NCBI GenBank assembly: GCA_963626555.1
Contig: CAVFXQ010000010.1
Span: 1-63,459 of the forward strand
DNA: 63,459 bases
Reading direction: 5' to 3'
Origin: UBA1181 sp963626555
GTDB taxonomy: Bacteria; Bacteroidota; Bacteroidia; Bacteroidales; Paludibacteraceae
In this document: positions 52,527 to 61,828 of the stretch, one piece after another
Numbering within the stretch: the stretch's first letter is position 1
Layout of the letters: every line of letters begins with the position of its first letter
Made by a program: the position numbers and the translations under genes
Notes under the pieces: model-generated
Database searches by the model: none
Told to the model about the DNA's origin: nothing
Seen by the model: the letters and a program-made list of their open reading frames with translations, nothing else

Positions 52527-52904
52527 ATGGAATATAGAATGGTTGCAACCGTGCTTATGTTATTGGTTTCCAATGTGTTTATGACATTTGCATGGTATGG
52601 TAATTTGAAATTACAGGAGATGAAAATTTCTACAGATTGGCCTTTGGCTTTGATAATTTTGTGTAGTTGGGGGGTGGCTTTGTTTGAGTATAGTTTCATG
52701 ATTCCTGCCAATCGTATGGGTTCTCGTATTACAGGAGGACCATTTTCGTTGGTGCAACTCAAAGTAATACAAGAAGTGGTGTCAATCACTGTTTTTTCAA
52801 TCATCACAACATTTCTTTTTAAGGGAGAGGCTTTGCATTGGAATCATGTAGCCGCATTTGTTTGTTTGGTGTTGGCTGTGTTCTTTGTTTTTTACAAGTC
52901 TTAA
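52527..52904 (+). CDS. DMT-family (DUF486) small membrane protein
   Basis: The 125-residue protein has four transmembrane helices and the NVFMTFAWYGNLKL segment near 16-29 that marks DUF486 proteins, a small branch of the drug/metabolite transporter superfamily. The conserved FSLVQLKVIQEVVSI follows. They probably act as dimers; the substrate is unknown. ATG 52527 gives four residues before the first helix. Upstream promoter is unclear (TAACTTTA at 52494-52501 has one mismatch). Confidence 0.85.
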   Translation: MEYRMVATVLMLLVSNVFMTFAWYGNLKLQEMKISTDWPLALIILCSWGVALFEYSFMIPANRMGSRITGGPFSLVQLKVIQEVVSITVFSIITTFLFKGEALHWNHVAAFVCLVLAVFFVFYKS

Positions 52905-52949
52905 AGTGAGATAAAAAGCAGTTTATGAAATAATTTTATTAGGTTTTCG

Positions 52950-52957
52950 TACTTTTG
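52950..52957 (+). promoter_or_regulatory. -7 box of the SGNH-MBOAT operon
   Basis: TACTTTTG matches TAnnTTTG, 52 bases before the first SGNH start. No TTG at 20 bases. Confidence 0.45.
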
Positions 52958-53009
52958 CAATGAATACTAAAGGTTAATGAAAATCAAGTGAAGTAGTAAG
53001 TAAATCAGA

Positions 53010-54482
53010 ATGAAAGCATATCAGACGTTGATATTTCTATGCTCTGTGTTGTTATTGGTCGTAGGTATCTGCCTGTTTTTCCCGAAGAATGGTGTAGAAG
53101 TGTTTGGAAAGTTACTACGGTTTCCAACGTTAGTGGAGGCTATGTCCAAGAAAAATAAAGACACGGAGTCTGCCGATGAAAAATTAGCACGTGCAGAGGA
53201 AGAGTTAAAGTTAAAGATAGAACAGGATTCGTTGATTAACGCACTCAACGCAGATTCCTTGTTGTATGTTGATACGTTGAAATCCTACCAAAAATTGATT
53301 TATGAGACAACGGCACGCATTGAGTGTCCTAATAATGATATTTCAATACTATATCCACTGTTTGATGCTTTGTCCCGATGTGCAAAAGGTAAAGAGTCTA
53401 TTCATATTTTGCATTATGGGGACTCTCAGATTGAACAAGATCGTATAACAGGATATATTAGAGAAGGGTTGCAGACTCGTTTTGGCGGTTACGGTGTAGG
53501 GTTGGTGCCAGTTGTTCAACCTATACCTTCGATGTCTGTGGAACAATCTGTTTCTGATAGTTTGCCTCGCTATATTGCAGATGGTACTATGCGGTGTAGG
53601 TTGTCAAGTGATCGTTATGGTATTTTGGCTCAGGTAGCAGAGTTGAAAGGTAAAACAGCAAAAATCAAGGTGGCTTCAAGGAATTGGAAGCAGACTTTCT
53701 CGCATGTGCGTAAGTTCTCGAAAGTCTCCTTTTTCGTTGGAAATACTGGTGATGATTTTTCTGTAACTTTTTCATATTCAGGAAAAGACTCTACGATCAC
53801 AAAGAGTGTGGCAGATCCAGATTTGTCGGTTTTGACATGGCAGTTGGACGACTATATCAAGAACTTCACTTTGACGGTTTCTGGTAAAGGCGAACTTTAT
53901 GCTATTGAAATGGGGTCGAGAAATGGTGTTTTCGTTTCTAATATCCCTTTGCGTGGATCTTCAGGTACTTTTTTCACTAAAATTTCATCGCATTTGTTGA
54001 GTAGTACGATGAAGGCTTTGGATACTCGCCTTATCATTTTAGAGTTTGGTGGAAATTCGACGCCATACTTAAAAAGTGACAAAGGTGTTGAGTATTATAA
54101 GAGTACCATATCTCGGCAAATCGCTTATTTGAGGAAAGTTTACCCTTCGGCTGCAATTTTGTTTATAGGTCCTGCAGATATGTCGACAAGGATAGATGGG
54201 GAATTACAATCATATCCTTATTTGGAAAAGACGGTTCAAGCGTTGCGAGAAGCCGCAATGGAAAATGGTGCTATGTTCTGGAATATGTACGAGGTGATGG
54301 GAGGAAAAAACTCTATGTTGAAGTGGGTTGACCATTCACCTGCATGGGCAGGGTCTGACTATGTGCATTTTACTGAGAGTGGGGCAAATAGAATTGCAGA
54401 AGTCTTTTTGCAGTCGTTTTTGAATACTTACGACTATTATAACTTCTTGAAGAGAAACGAAAGGTGGAGTGGTGTAAAATAG
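53010..54482 (+). CDS. Membrane-anchored SGNH/GDSL esterase 1
   Basis: The 490-residue protein has one N-terminal membrane segment (about 5-25) and a short coiled coil, then an SGNH hydrolase domain. Blocks visible are HYGDSQIEQDR (nucleophile Ser in GDS), LEFGGNS (block with Asn), and DYVHFTESG near the C-terminus (Asp-His pair). An insert between the first and later blocks looks like a carbohydrate-binding jelly roll. SGNH proteins next to an MBOAT protein take acetyl groups delivered across the membrane and put them on glycans, or remove them. It is 4 bases before the second SGNH gene. Confidence 0.82.
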   Translation: MKAYQTLIFLCSVLLLVVGICLFFPKNGVEVFGKLLRFPTLVEAMSKKNKDTESADEKLARAEEELKLKIEQDSLINALNADSLLYVDTLKSYQKLIYETTARIECPNNDISILYPLFDALSRCAKGKESIHILHYGDSQIEQDRITGYIREGLQTRFGGYGVGLVPVVQPIPSMSVEQSVSDSLPRYIADGTMRCRLSSDRYGILAQVAELKGKTAKIKVASRNWKQTFSHVRKFSKVSFFVGNTGDDFSVTFSYSGKDSTITKSVADPDLSVLTWQLDDYIKNFTLTVSGKGELYAIEMGSRNGVFVSNIPLRGSSGTFFTKISSHLLSSTMKALDTRLIILEFGGNSTPYLKSDKGVEYYKSTISRQIAYLRKVYPSAAILFIGPADMSTRIDGELQSYPYLEKTVQALREAAMENGAMFWNMYEVMGGKNSMLKWVDHSPAWAGSDYVHFTESGANRIAEVFLQSFLNTYDYYNFLKRNERWSGVK

Positions 54483-54486
54483 GAAG

Positions 54487-55743
54487 ATGAAAAGGCGTTT
54501 TATTTTATTTCTTGTTTTATGTGTATGGGTGAGTGGCGCATTGGGTCGTTCTATTTTAGCGAAAGATACTGCAACCTATCCGTTTATCGTAGATTCTTTG
54601 TCCGCTCTTCAATTTCCAGATTCTACGCATTTTGAAAGAAGAAATGCTTTCTATGACAAGTTGGATTCGTTGGTGTTATGTAGAAAGGGAAAGATAAGCA
54701 TTCTTCACATTGGAGGGTCGCATGTTCAAGCGGATTGTATTTCGCACACTATACGTTGTCATTTCGATTCTTTGAATGAGGAGTTTCGCCCCTCTCGTGG
54801 TGTTTTTTTCCCTTTTAAAGTGGCAAAAACAAACAATCCCAGTAATTTCAAAGTGAAGTCGTCGGGAGAATGGATTGCATCCCGAAATGTGAAGAAGGAA
54901 CGAGAAGCTCTTTTGGGAATGACGGGTGTTGCGGTATCAACGCAGGATTATTCTGCAGGAATACAGATTAAAATGAACACGGATTCTTTAACCCGTTGGA
55001 CGTTCACTCGTTTGCGACTTTTGGGTTATGGTGATTCAATGGCAGTACCTTTGCTTTGTGAAGAGGATAGTTCGTTTCATTTTCCCATAGAAGAAGAAGG
55101 ACATAAAAGTTTTTTGTATGAGTTTAATTCTCCCCAAGATAGTTTTGCCTTGTGGATTGCTCAAACGGATTCTGTCCCTCATAAATTTCATTTGCGAGGG
55201 TTCATTGCAGAAAATGATGAGCCAGGAATTGTGTATCATTCAATAGGCGTAAATGGTGCTTCTGTTTCGTCTTACCTTACATGTGAGGATTTTGAGAATG
55301 ATTTAAGGCTTATTCGTCCTGATATGGTCGTATTTGCAATTGGAATCAATGACGCTGTGCCAGTTAACTTTTCGGAAGACACGTTCATTTCGCGCTACGA
55401 TTCACTTATTTCGATTGTTGAGGAGGTAAATCCTTCTTGCTTTTATATTTTCATGACAAATAATGATTCGTTCCGAAAACAAGGTCGTCGTTATAATGTG
55501 AACCTCAACGGTTTGAAAGTCGAACATGCTTTTCGTGTATTGGCTGAGAAACATCAAGGTGGTTATTGGGACTTGTTCGGTTGGATGGGCGGACTGAAGT
55601 CTATGAGAGAATGGGAAAAACAAGGCTTAGCTCGAAAAGACAAAGTTCATTTTACAAAAAAAGGTTATGAAAAGATTGGTACTGCATTCTATAATGCGGT
55701 GATGAGGTCTTATTTAGATAGAGATACAGAAGATGGAAAATAG
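54487..55743 (+). CDS. Periplasmic SGNH/GDSL esterase 2
   Basis: The 418-residue protein has a signal peptide (to about 20) and an SGNH domain with altered blocks: LHIGGSHVQAD (GGSH in place of GDSQ), FAIGINDA (Asn block) and DKVHFTKKG (Asp-His). It is a distant paralogue of the preceding gene. It overlaps the MBOAT gene by 11 bases, so the two are translationally coupled. Likely acts on the same glycan as its partner. Confidence 0.82.
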   Translation: MKRRFILFLVLCVWVSGALGRSILAKDTATYPFIVDSLSALQFPDSTHFERRNAFYDKLDSLVLCRKGKISILHIGGSHVQADCISHTIRCHFDSLNEEFRPSRGVFFPFKVAKTNNPSNFKVKSSGEWIASRNVKKEREALLGMTGVAVSTQDYSAGIQIKMNTDSLTRWTFTRLRLLGYGDSMAVPLLCEEDSSFHFPIEEEGHKSFLYEFNSPQDSFALWIAQTDSVPHKFHLRGFIAENDEPGIVYHSIGVNGASVSSYLTCEDFENDLRLIRPDMVVFAIGINDAVPVNFSEDTFISRYDSLISIVEEVNPSCFYIFMTNNDSFRKQGRRYNVNLNGLKVEHAFRVLAEKHQGGYWDLFGWMGGLKSMREWEKQGLARKDKVHFTKKGYEKIGTAFYNAVMRSYLDRDTEDGK

Positions 55744-57601
55744 TTTGATTAATACATTCCTGAATTTTTTAGGTGATACATTTGCGTTTGATCCTCAGTC
55801 TCCTTTGTTGTTTACGCAACATTATTTTTGGGTCTTTTTCTTAGTGGTGTTTGCTATATTCAGTTTCTTGCATAACAAAGTGTTGATGCGGAATGCATTC
55901 TTGTTTGTTGTTAGCGTCTTTTTCTATTATAAGACAAGTGGATGGTTTACTTTGATATTGGTTTTCTCCACTTTCTTTAATTATTTTACAGGAGCGAAAA
56001 TATACAAAGCAGAAACAGAAGGTGGGAAAAAGGCTTGGTTAGTGTCTGGTTTGGTGATTAACCTTGTTACATTATGCTATTTCAAGTATTCATATTTTTT
56101 TGCGGATATGTTGAATAACCTTTTCGGACTGCATTTAGAGGTTTTCAATGCGTTTGCTTGGTTCGGAAATGTTGTGGCAGGTGAACCTGTCTTCTCCGTG
56201 GATCGTATTTTGCTTCCTGTTGGAATCTCATTCTATACTTTCCAATGTATCAGCTATTTGATGGATATGTTTCGAAATCGTGTGACACCTGTTTCTAATA
56301 TTTTAGATTTTGGTTTCTATGTCACATTCTTTCCCTCTTTGGTAGCTGGACCGATTGTGAGGGCGAGTGAGTTCATTCCGCAGATTTACAAGAAATATTT
56401 TCTGACTCGTCGTCAGTTTGGAATTGCAATGTTTTGGATTCTGAATGGTATGGCAAAGAAAATTATTTTGAGCGATTATATTGCGGTTAATTTCGTTGAT
56501 CGCGTTTTTGATAATCCTACTATGTACACAGGATTTGAAAATTTAGTGGCTCTTTTTGGTTACTCTTTGCAGGTATATGCCGATTTTTCTGGATATACGG
56601 ACATTGCCATTGGTGTGGCTATGTTAATGGGATTCTACCTTCCTCAAAACTTTAATTCTCCTTACAAGGCAACCAACCCAGGTGGTTTCTGGAAGCGTTG
56701 GCATATCTCTTTGTCTAAATGGTTGCAAGACTACCTTTATATTCCATTGGGGGGAAATCGTACTGCTTCGTTTGGAACATACGCCTGCATTATAACAATT
56801 TCTTTAGTGGGAACAATCCTTTCGGGTAGTGTATGGGTGGCAATTATCTTGCTTTCAATCGCAACTATTGTAACGATTAACTGCTATCGATATCCAGATA
56901 AGAAGAAAAATCTTACATCCAATATGAACCGTCTGAATACGATGTTACTCGGAGGTTTGTGGCATGGAGCGAGTTGGAACTTTATGATATGGGGAGGTTT
57001 GAATGGTATAGGAATGATTGTATATCGATTTTGGAAAGATTGGGATGTTTATATACGTACTGCCGTTATTGCTTTCATTACAATAGTATGCGGTGCGATT
57101 GCTTATCTTTTCCCCGCTCCCGTATGGAATATTGCGGTTGTTTGGGCCGGTATCATTTTTATTGGAACATTTGTTCGTTTGATATACAATGTTTTAGGTG
57201 GTAAATCTACACTTTCAAAATTGGAAATGTGTTGGGCTGTTTTTCAGACGTTTGTCTTCATCACCTGGACACGACTTTTCTTCCGTGCTGGATCCAACTT
57301 AGATCCTGCGGAAGCGAACGAAAAAGCGTGGAACACAGCGAAAAATATGGTAGGTCAGATTGGTGGAACATGGGACTGTTCTCTGATTCCTGATATTACG
57401 TTGGCTTACGCAAATGTGTTTGTATTGATAGTTTTAGGAATGGTCATTCATTGGATTCCAGAAAATTTCAAACGACGTTACCGTTTGCTCTTTGCGCAGT
57501 TACCATTGCCTGTAATGGCTGTTTCTGTAGCTTTGTTCGTGTTTGTGATTTATCAATTTATTACTGCTGACTTGCAGAAATTCATCTATTTCCAATTCTA
57601 A
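55733..57601 (+). CDS. MBOAT family O-acyltransferase
   Basis: The 622-residue protein has about 11-13 transmembrane helices. The MBOAT core is plain: LPVGISFYTFQCISYLMD, YVTFFPSLVAGPIVRA, FWKRWHISLSKWLQDYLYIPLGGNR split by loops, and the catalytic histidine in LWHGASWNF. MBOATs such as AlgI and PatA move acetyl groups across the membrane to periplasmic acceptors. It has about 130 residues more than AlgI, at the C-terminus, with four further helices. The acetyl donor and acceptor are not known; peptidoglycan or exopolysaccharide are candidates. Confidence 0.92.
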   Translation: MENSLINTFLNFLGDTFAFDPQSPLLFTQHYFWVFFLVVFAIFSFLHNKVLMRNAFLFVVSVFFYYKTSGWFTLILVFSTFFNYFTGAKIYKAETEGGKKAWLVSGLVINLVTLCYFKYSYFFADMLNNLFGLHLEVFNAFAWFGNVVAGEPVFSVDRILLPVGISFYTFQCISYLMDMFRNRVTPVSNILDFGFYVTFFPSLVAGPIVRASEFIPQIYKKYFLTRRQFGIAMFWILNGMAKKIILSDYIAVNFVDRVFDNPTMYTGFENLVALFGYSLQVYADFSGYTDIAIGVAMLMGFYLPQNFNSPYKATNPGGFWKRWHISLSKWLQDYLYIPLGGNRTASFGTYACIITISLVGTILSGSVWVAIILLSIATIVTINCYRYPDKKKNLTSNMNRLNTMLLGGLWHGASWNFMIWGGLNGIGMIVYRFWKDWDVYIRTAVIAFITIVCGAIAYLFPAPVWNIAVVWAGIIFIGTFVRLIYNVLGGKSTLSKLEMCWAVFQTFVFITWTRLFFRAGSNLDPAEANEKAWNTAKNMVGQIGGTWDCSLIPDITLAYANVFVLIVLGMVIHWIPENFKRRYRLLFAQLPLPVMAVSVALFVFVIYQFITADLQKFIYFQF

Positions 57602-57625
57602 AAAGCATAGTGCTAAAGTCACTGA

Positions 57626-57663
57626 AAAAGGATTTCATTCCAATGCAAGAATGAAATCCTTTT
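57626..57663. terminator. Bidirectional terminator
   Basis: A perfect 14-bp stem (57626-57639 with 57650-57663) lies between the convergent MBOAT and ispE genes. Confidence 0.85.
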
Positions 57664-57670
57664 GTTATCG

Positions 57671-58474
57671 TTAAAGTTTTCCTTGGTAGATGGTATTCTC
57701 AAATTCAATGATAGGCTGTTTGTCGAATAGTCCGAAGACCGCAGAACCAGAACCTGTCATAGATGCGTATATAGCACCGTTGTTATAGAATTTTTCTTTG
57801 GCTTTTGCAATGTTTGGATGATCAGGAAAAACGCTGTTCTCAAAATCATTTACAATGTGTTCTTTCCATTGTTCAATGGGATAATGAATAGTCTCATTGA
57901 CGCTGATTTTGGTCTTTTTAGGCGTGATATGTGCGTATGCCTCTTTGGTCGATATGAAATCGTTTGGTTTCACTAAAACGATATAGTAACGTTTCAAATC
58001 TAATTCTATAGGTGAGAGAATCTCTCCGATTCCCGTAACGTACGTTGCCTTGTTTTCTATGAAGAAAGAACAATCTGCGCCAAGCTTAGCAGCATATTGA
58101 CAAAGTGTCTCATTCGACAAGTTCAGATCAAACAACGTGTTTAATGCTTTCAGTGTGAAAGCAGCATCTGCAGAGCCACCTCCTAAGCCTGCTCCAAAAG
58201 GAATTATTTTCTCTAAATAGATGTCTACGTTAGGAATTTTAAAATCTTTTTGTATTTGTCGGAAAGCCCTCATGACGAGGTTGTCATTGGCGTCTCCATT
58301 TATGGGAATACCAGAAAGATGAAATTTCGTCTCTTGTGAGTTTGATACGACGATTTCTAATATATCTTTGAAAGGAATTGGAACGAATATACTTTCAATG
58401 TTATGATAGTTGTCTAATCTTTTCTCGACAATATTTAGTCCGATGTTTATCTTTGCGTTAGGAAATACAATCAT
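57671..58474 (-). CDS. ispE: 4-diphosphocytidyl-2-C-methyl-D-erythritol kinase
   Basis: IspE phosphorylates CDP-ME in the MEP pathway of isoprenoid synthesis. The 267-residue GHMP kinase has FPNAKINIGLNI at the start (catalytic Lys/Asp region), the ATP loop PFGAGLGGGSADAA near 91-104, and SMTGSGSAVFGLF near the C-terminus. Its presence shows that the organism uses the MEP route, so a functional Dxs must exist. Confidence 0.95.
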   Translation of the reverse strand: MIVFPNAKINIGLNIVEKRLDNYHNIESIFVPIPFKDILEIVVSNSQETKFHLSGIPINGDANDNLVMRAFRQIQKDFKIPNVDIYLEKIIPFGAGLGGGSADAAFTLKALNTLFDLNLSNETLCQYAAKLGADCSFFIENKATYVTGIGEILSPIELDLKRYYIVLVKPNDFISTKEAYAHITPKKTKISVNETIHYPIEQWKEHIVNDFENSVFPDHPNIAKAKEKFYNNGAIYASMTGSGSAVFGLFDKQPIIEFENTIYQGKL

Positions 58475-58496
58475 TTTAGAATTTCTTTATAAAAAA

Positions 58497-58520
58497 AGAG
58501 ACTCAAAAGATTGAGTCTCT
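58497..58520 (-). terminator. Terminator of the PCMD gene pair
   Basis: A perfect 10-bp stem (58520-58511 with 58506-58497), 4-base loop, is followed on the minus strand by seven T. Confidence 0.85.
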
Positions 58521-58528
58521 GAAAGTTG

Positions 58529-59476
58529 CTAATCCTCGATTAACTCAACATTGTCAATCCAAAGGCAATCGCCAATTGCACCTACGTAGGCTCCGCCATA
58601 GCCTGCAGAGAAGCGGATGATGATGTGCGTGGGTGTAGCGTCAGCATCCCACCCAACTTCATCCAATTGTACGTTCTCTCCTTTTGAGTTTTTGGCATAT
58701 AAAGGATATCCTTCATAGTTTAAACTCATATAATCGCGGAAATAAGATTCTTTCGAAATGTCTCCATAGTGGAGGTTGAGACGATACCCATTCACCCAAT
58801 CCGTTGATTTTGTGATGCGTATATATGCAGTAGCGATGCGCTTACATTTGATGTTCCCTTCTGCATCCTCCCATCTTTTTTGGAGAAAAACGCTTACTTC
58901 GGCTGCATTGGGACCTTCAACATCGTTCTTGCTCAGTGCAGATGCTTTTATCCTTTTTCCTCCTGTTTTTGCTTTGTAGTCAAATTTAACGGCTTTGATA
59001 CGATGAGTGAATGGAATACCTTGCACTAATTTTGACATTGGTGAGTTGACGTTGCGAATAGGCTCAATTAGCTCTCCTGTAAGAATACTTCCCGTCGCTA
59101 AAGCGGTAACGTGAATCAGTCCGAATACATATACCTCTTCTAAAACTGTTTCTAAACGGGCGCAGTAGCCATTACCCCTTTTCTCAGGAAAAACTGTGTT
59201 GCTACCTTTTACAACGCCCATCACATTAGCGTAGATGCTAGAAGTCTTCCATGGAGAATCTCCTTGTTTCCATGCTGCTGCCTCTGTGCTATGTCCTTCT
59301 TTCCCAACATCATAAAGTGTGCGAATTTCTCCACCGATGAGACGACTTTCTTTTAGATCGCGTCTGTACCAACTGTCCATATCTCCGTATGGCAACTTTA
59401 TTACTTTTTCGGAGTACGATGAGAACGTAGAAAAGAAAATAAAAAGTAATAGGGGAAGTAGACTTTTATTCTGCAT
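58529..59476 (-). CDS. Secreted PCMD-domain protein
   Basis: The 315-residue protein has a signal peptide (to about 20) and a body that fits the PCMD (putative carbohydrate metabolism) domain: FDYKAKTGG, YIRITKS, a conserved RFSAGYGG and the final LWIDNVEL strand of a carbohydrate-binding-type jelly roll. PCMD proteins occur at the Bacteroidota cell surface, often near glycan-use genes; none is adjacent here. It overlaps the upstream gene by 11 bases and is translated with it. Confidence 0.75.
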   Translation of the reverse strand: MQNKSLLPLLLFIFFSTFSSYSEKVIKLPYGDMDSWYRRDLKESRLIGGEIRTLYDVGKEGHSTEAAAWKQGDSPWKTSSIYANVMGVVKGSNTVFPEKRGNGYCARLETVLEEVYVFGLIHVTALATGSILTGELIEPIRNVNSPMSKLVQGIPFTHRIKAVKFDYKAKTGGKRIKASALSKNDVEGPNAAEVSVFLQKRWEDAEGNIKCKRIATAYIRITKSTDWVNGYRLNLHYGDISKESYFRDYMSLNYEGYPLYAKNSKGENVQLDEVGWDADATPTHIIIRFSAGYGGAYVGAIGDCLWIDNVELIED

Positions 59477-59930
59477 CGTCGTATGTTAGGCTCTCTTGTT
59501 CATTTTCATTGTCAAGTCGCACGAAATAACGGGTGGCATCATTGGGCGACATAATCGTGATTTTCAATGCACCAGAGTCATATCTGCTCAACATAACATA
59601 GTATTTCTGCAATGTGAGTGAGTTCATACATTCATATTTCACGAATTTATAGTCTTTTTTCATTGTCCACTGTTGTGGTTTTTCAAAGATTTCGAATCTT
59701 GCTGTTTCCTTGTTTGAGGCATCTGATGTCGTGATGATCTGTTTGTCTAAGTCTAACGTGATAGATGTCTGGCTTGGTGCCCACGAACCCCATACATACA
59801 AGCCATTGGAGTTTTTTGTGATTATTCCATTCGTCTCCTTATAGGCTTTGAACGTGTTCACTTGTGCATGGACTGTATACACGCACAAAAGAAATGAGAC
59901 AGAGAATAAAATTTTAATAACGTTTTTCAT
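59466..59930 (-). CDS. Unrecognised small secreted protein paired with the PCMD protein
   Basis: From ATG 59930 the 154 residues start with a signal peptide (MKNVIKILFSVSFLLCVYTVHA). The mature part is beta-rich (VWGSWAPSQTSITLDLDKQII). Four codons upstream in the frame are left out because the signal peptide begins at 59930. The 11-base overlap with the PCMD gene suggests a joint role at the surface. Family unknown. Confidence 0.65.
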   Translation of the reverse strand: MKNVIKILFSVSFLLCVYTVHAQVNTFKAYKETNGIITKNSNGLYVWGSWAPSQTSITLDLDKQIITTSDASNKETARFEIFEKPQQWTMKKDYKFVKYECMNSLTLQKYYVMLSRYDSGALKITIMSPNDATRYFVRLDNENEQESLTYDDAE

Positions 59931-60220
59931 TTTTGCAGTCAACTCTTATTATTCTATAAATTTAAGGATGTTGTTGTACAACATAAAAATCCCTCGTAAA
60001 TCGCTTGCAAAACTAAGAAAATAAGAAGATTTCACAAAAAATGTTAATGTGGTTTTCTTAACAAATGGACAAATGGATGGTTAACAAATGGTTGATAAAT
60101 AGTTAATAAAAGTGTTTCTATAGATTAGATCCTGATTTTATAAATAATTTGAAACAAGAGTCATACATCGTCTGTATGACTCTTGCTATTCTCTTTAAGT
60201 GTGTTAGTTATAGTGAACTT
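59931..60220. other. Gene-free stretch with short repeats and a terminator
   Basis: No gene seen. ACAAATGG occurs three times at 60061-60068, 60069-60076 and 60084-60091, twice preceded by TTA. No exact -7 box for the minus-strand gene pair was found. A 12-bp hairpin (60155-60166 with 60174-60185) lies beyond the nhaD stop. Confidence 0.5.
60155..60185 (-). terminator. Terminator after nhaD
   Basis: A perfect 12-bp stem with a 7-base loop, 36 bases after the nhaD stop. The T tract on the minus strand is weak. Confidence 0.6.
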
Positions 60221-61606
60221 TTATAACAAAGGGCGCAGGTAAAGTTCTTGAATAACAAAAAACAATGCTCCTGCGAGATAGCCAACTATGGCTAATCCTG
60301 AGATGCGTTTCAGATACCACCCGAATGGTACTTTTTCTAACCCCATAACTACGACACCTGCGGCGGAACCGATGATAAGAATTGAACCTCCTACACCAGC
60401 GCAGTAGGCTAAGAACAACCAAAAAATACCGTCTTGTGCGAAAACAGCCAAAGATGGGTCTGCTGCTACTTGTGCTGCTGAAGCTAATTGATACATTCCC
60501 ATTGAACCTGCTACTAAAGGCACATTGTCAACAATAGAAGAGAGTATACCAATCACAATATCAATGACAAATACGTTGCCAATGTGTTCTTCTAAAAAGA
60601 TTGAAAGATCTTTGAGAATTCCTGCACACTGCAATGCCGCTACTGCCATTAAAATGCCTAAGAAAAACAAAATAGTGGTCAAGTCTATTCTTCCTAGCAC
60701 GTTAGAGATTCTTGCTTTTGATGTTTCAGGAATCTGCTTTTTTCTGTGGTACATTAGTTCGGTATACACCCAAAGGATGCTTAACCCAAACAAAACTCCG
60801 ATGAATGGAGGTAAATGCGTGATTGACTTAAAGACAGGAACAAAGATCAATGACCCGATACCCATATAGAAGATGGTTCGTTGTTCTTTAGGCGTAATGT
60901 AATTGGTTGTCGTATTTGAATTTTCCTCAGAGGAAACATGGATGGGAGCCAATTCTCCTCTTAGAAAACGACTTGCAATTAGTGTTGGAACGACCATAGA
61001 AAGCAAAGACGGAACAAACAAATTCGGAATGAGTCCAGCTGTGGTAACGTTACCTCTTACCCAAAGCATAATAGTGGTAACGTCTCCGATAGGAGAGAAC
61101 GCACCACCTGCATTGGCAGCCAAGATGACTATACAAGCAAAAATCCAACGTTCATTCTTGTCGCTTACCAATTTTCTGAGAAGCATAACCATGACGATGG
61201 TCGTTGTGAGGTTGTCTAAGATGGCGGACATGAAGAAGGTGATGAATGAAATCATCCATAGCAACTCTTTTTTATTCCTCGTGGAGATGCGATCGGTGAT
61301 GATTGAAAAACCGCCGTGGACATCAATTAATTCAACGATAGTCATGGCACCCATTAGGAAAAATAGGGTTGATGCCACATCTCCTAAATGTTCTATGATT
61401 TGAACTCCCGTCACATGCCGAATAAGGTCTTCATGAGAAGTTGATGGACTTAAACCGAGTATATCGGAATTGATGTTTAGAATATAAACCGTCCAAAGTA
61501 GAGCGCATAACAAAAGGGCGGATGCGGCTTTATTCACGTTGATACTGTGTTCCATTGCTATACAGGTATAGCCCAAAAGGAACAGGATAATCATTAATAT
61601 TTCCAT
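60221..61606 (-). CDS. nhaD: NhaD-type Na+/H+ antiporter
   Basis: The 461-residue protein has about 12 transmembrane helices and the ion-transporter superfamily motifs of NhaD: LDNLTTTIVMVMLL, NAGGAFSPIGDVTTIMLW (a conserved discontinuous-helix segment) and IVDNVPLVAGSMGMY. It exchanges Na+ or Li+ for H+ and helps with salt and pH balance. ATG 61606 is used; the frame reaches a TTG at 61612. A consensus promoter lies at 61658-61688. Confidence 0.92.
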   Translation of the reverse strand: MEILMIILFLLGYTCIAMEHSINVNKAASALLLCALLWTVYILNINSDILGLSPSTSHEDLIRHVTGVQIIEHLGDVASTLFFLMGAMTIVELIDVHGGFSIITDRISTRNKKELLWMISFITFFMSAILDNLTTTIVMVMLLRKLVSDKNERWIFACIVILAANAGGAFSPIGDVTTIMLWVRGNVTTAGLIPNLFVPSLLSMVVPTLIASRFLRGELAPIHVSSEENSNTTTNYITPKEQRTIFYMGIGSLIFVPVFKSITHLPPFIGVLFGLSILWVYTELMYHRKKQIPETSKARISNVLGRIDLTTILFFLGILMAVAALQCAGILKDLSIFLEEHIGNVFVIDIVIGILSSIVDNVPLVAGSMGMYQLASAAQVAADPSLAVFAQDGIFWLFLAYCAGVGGSILIIGSAAGVVVMGLEKVPFGWYLKRISGLAIVGYLAGALFFVIQELYLRPLL

Positions 61607-61657
61607 TCTCAAAAATTTAGGTACATACTTCTCCTACTCATAGGGGAGACACCCGAG

Positions 61658-61688
61658 CAAATTTATATGTTTTTTAACACACATACAA
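61658..61688 (-). promoter_or_regulatory. Promoter and hairpin leader of nhaD
   Basis: On the minus strand TTG (61688-61686), a 20-base spacer and TAAATTTG (61665-61658) match the consensus exactly. The leader of about 45 bases (to 61607) can form a hairpin in which CCTA pairs with TAGG, with TCT-AGA outside a 2-base bulge. Confidence 0.8.
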
Positions 61689-61770
61689 TACGGAATGATA
61701 AAATGTCATTCGGTAGAGTTAAGTTTTTTTATGATTTCAAGAAATATGATTTGCTTTATAATGTCTTTTC

Positions 61771-61795
61771 TATATTTGTGAAAATTGTATTTTTG
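61771..61795 (+). promoter_or_regulatory. Two -7 boxes upstream of the DUF4403 gene
   Basis: TATATTTG (61771-61778, with TTG 17 bases upstream at 61751-61753) and TATTTTTG (61788-61795) both match TAnnTTTG. Either would give a short leader to ATG 61829. Confidence 0.5.
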
Positions 61796-61828
61796 CAAGC
61801 CTTAGTACAACAAAATACAACAATCACA

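Noticed and set aside
60061..60091. ACAAATGG repeats as an origin or CRISPR-like array
   Set aside because: Only three short copies, two without spacer, and no DnaA boxes or cas genes.
61667..61828. Long N-terminal extension of the DUF4403 protein
   Set aside because: The frame covers two promoter boxes and a signal peptide begins only at ATG 61829.
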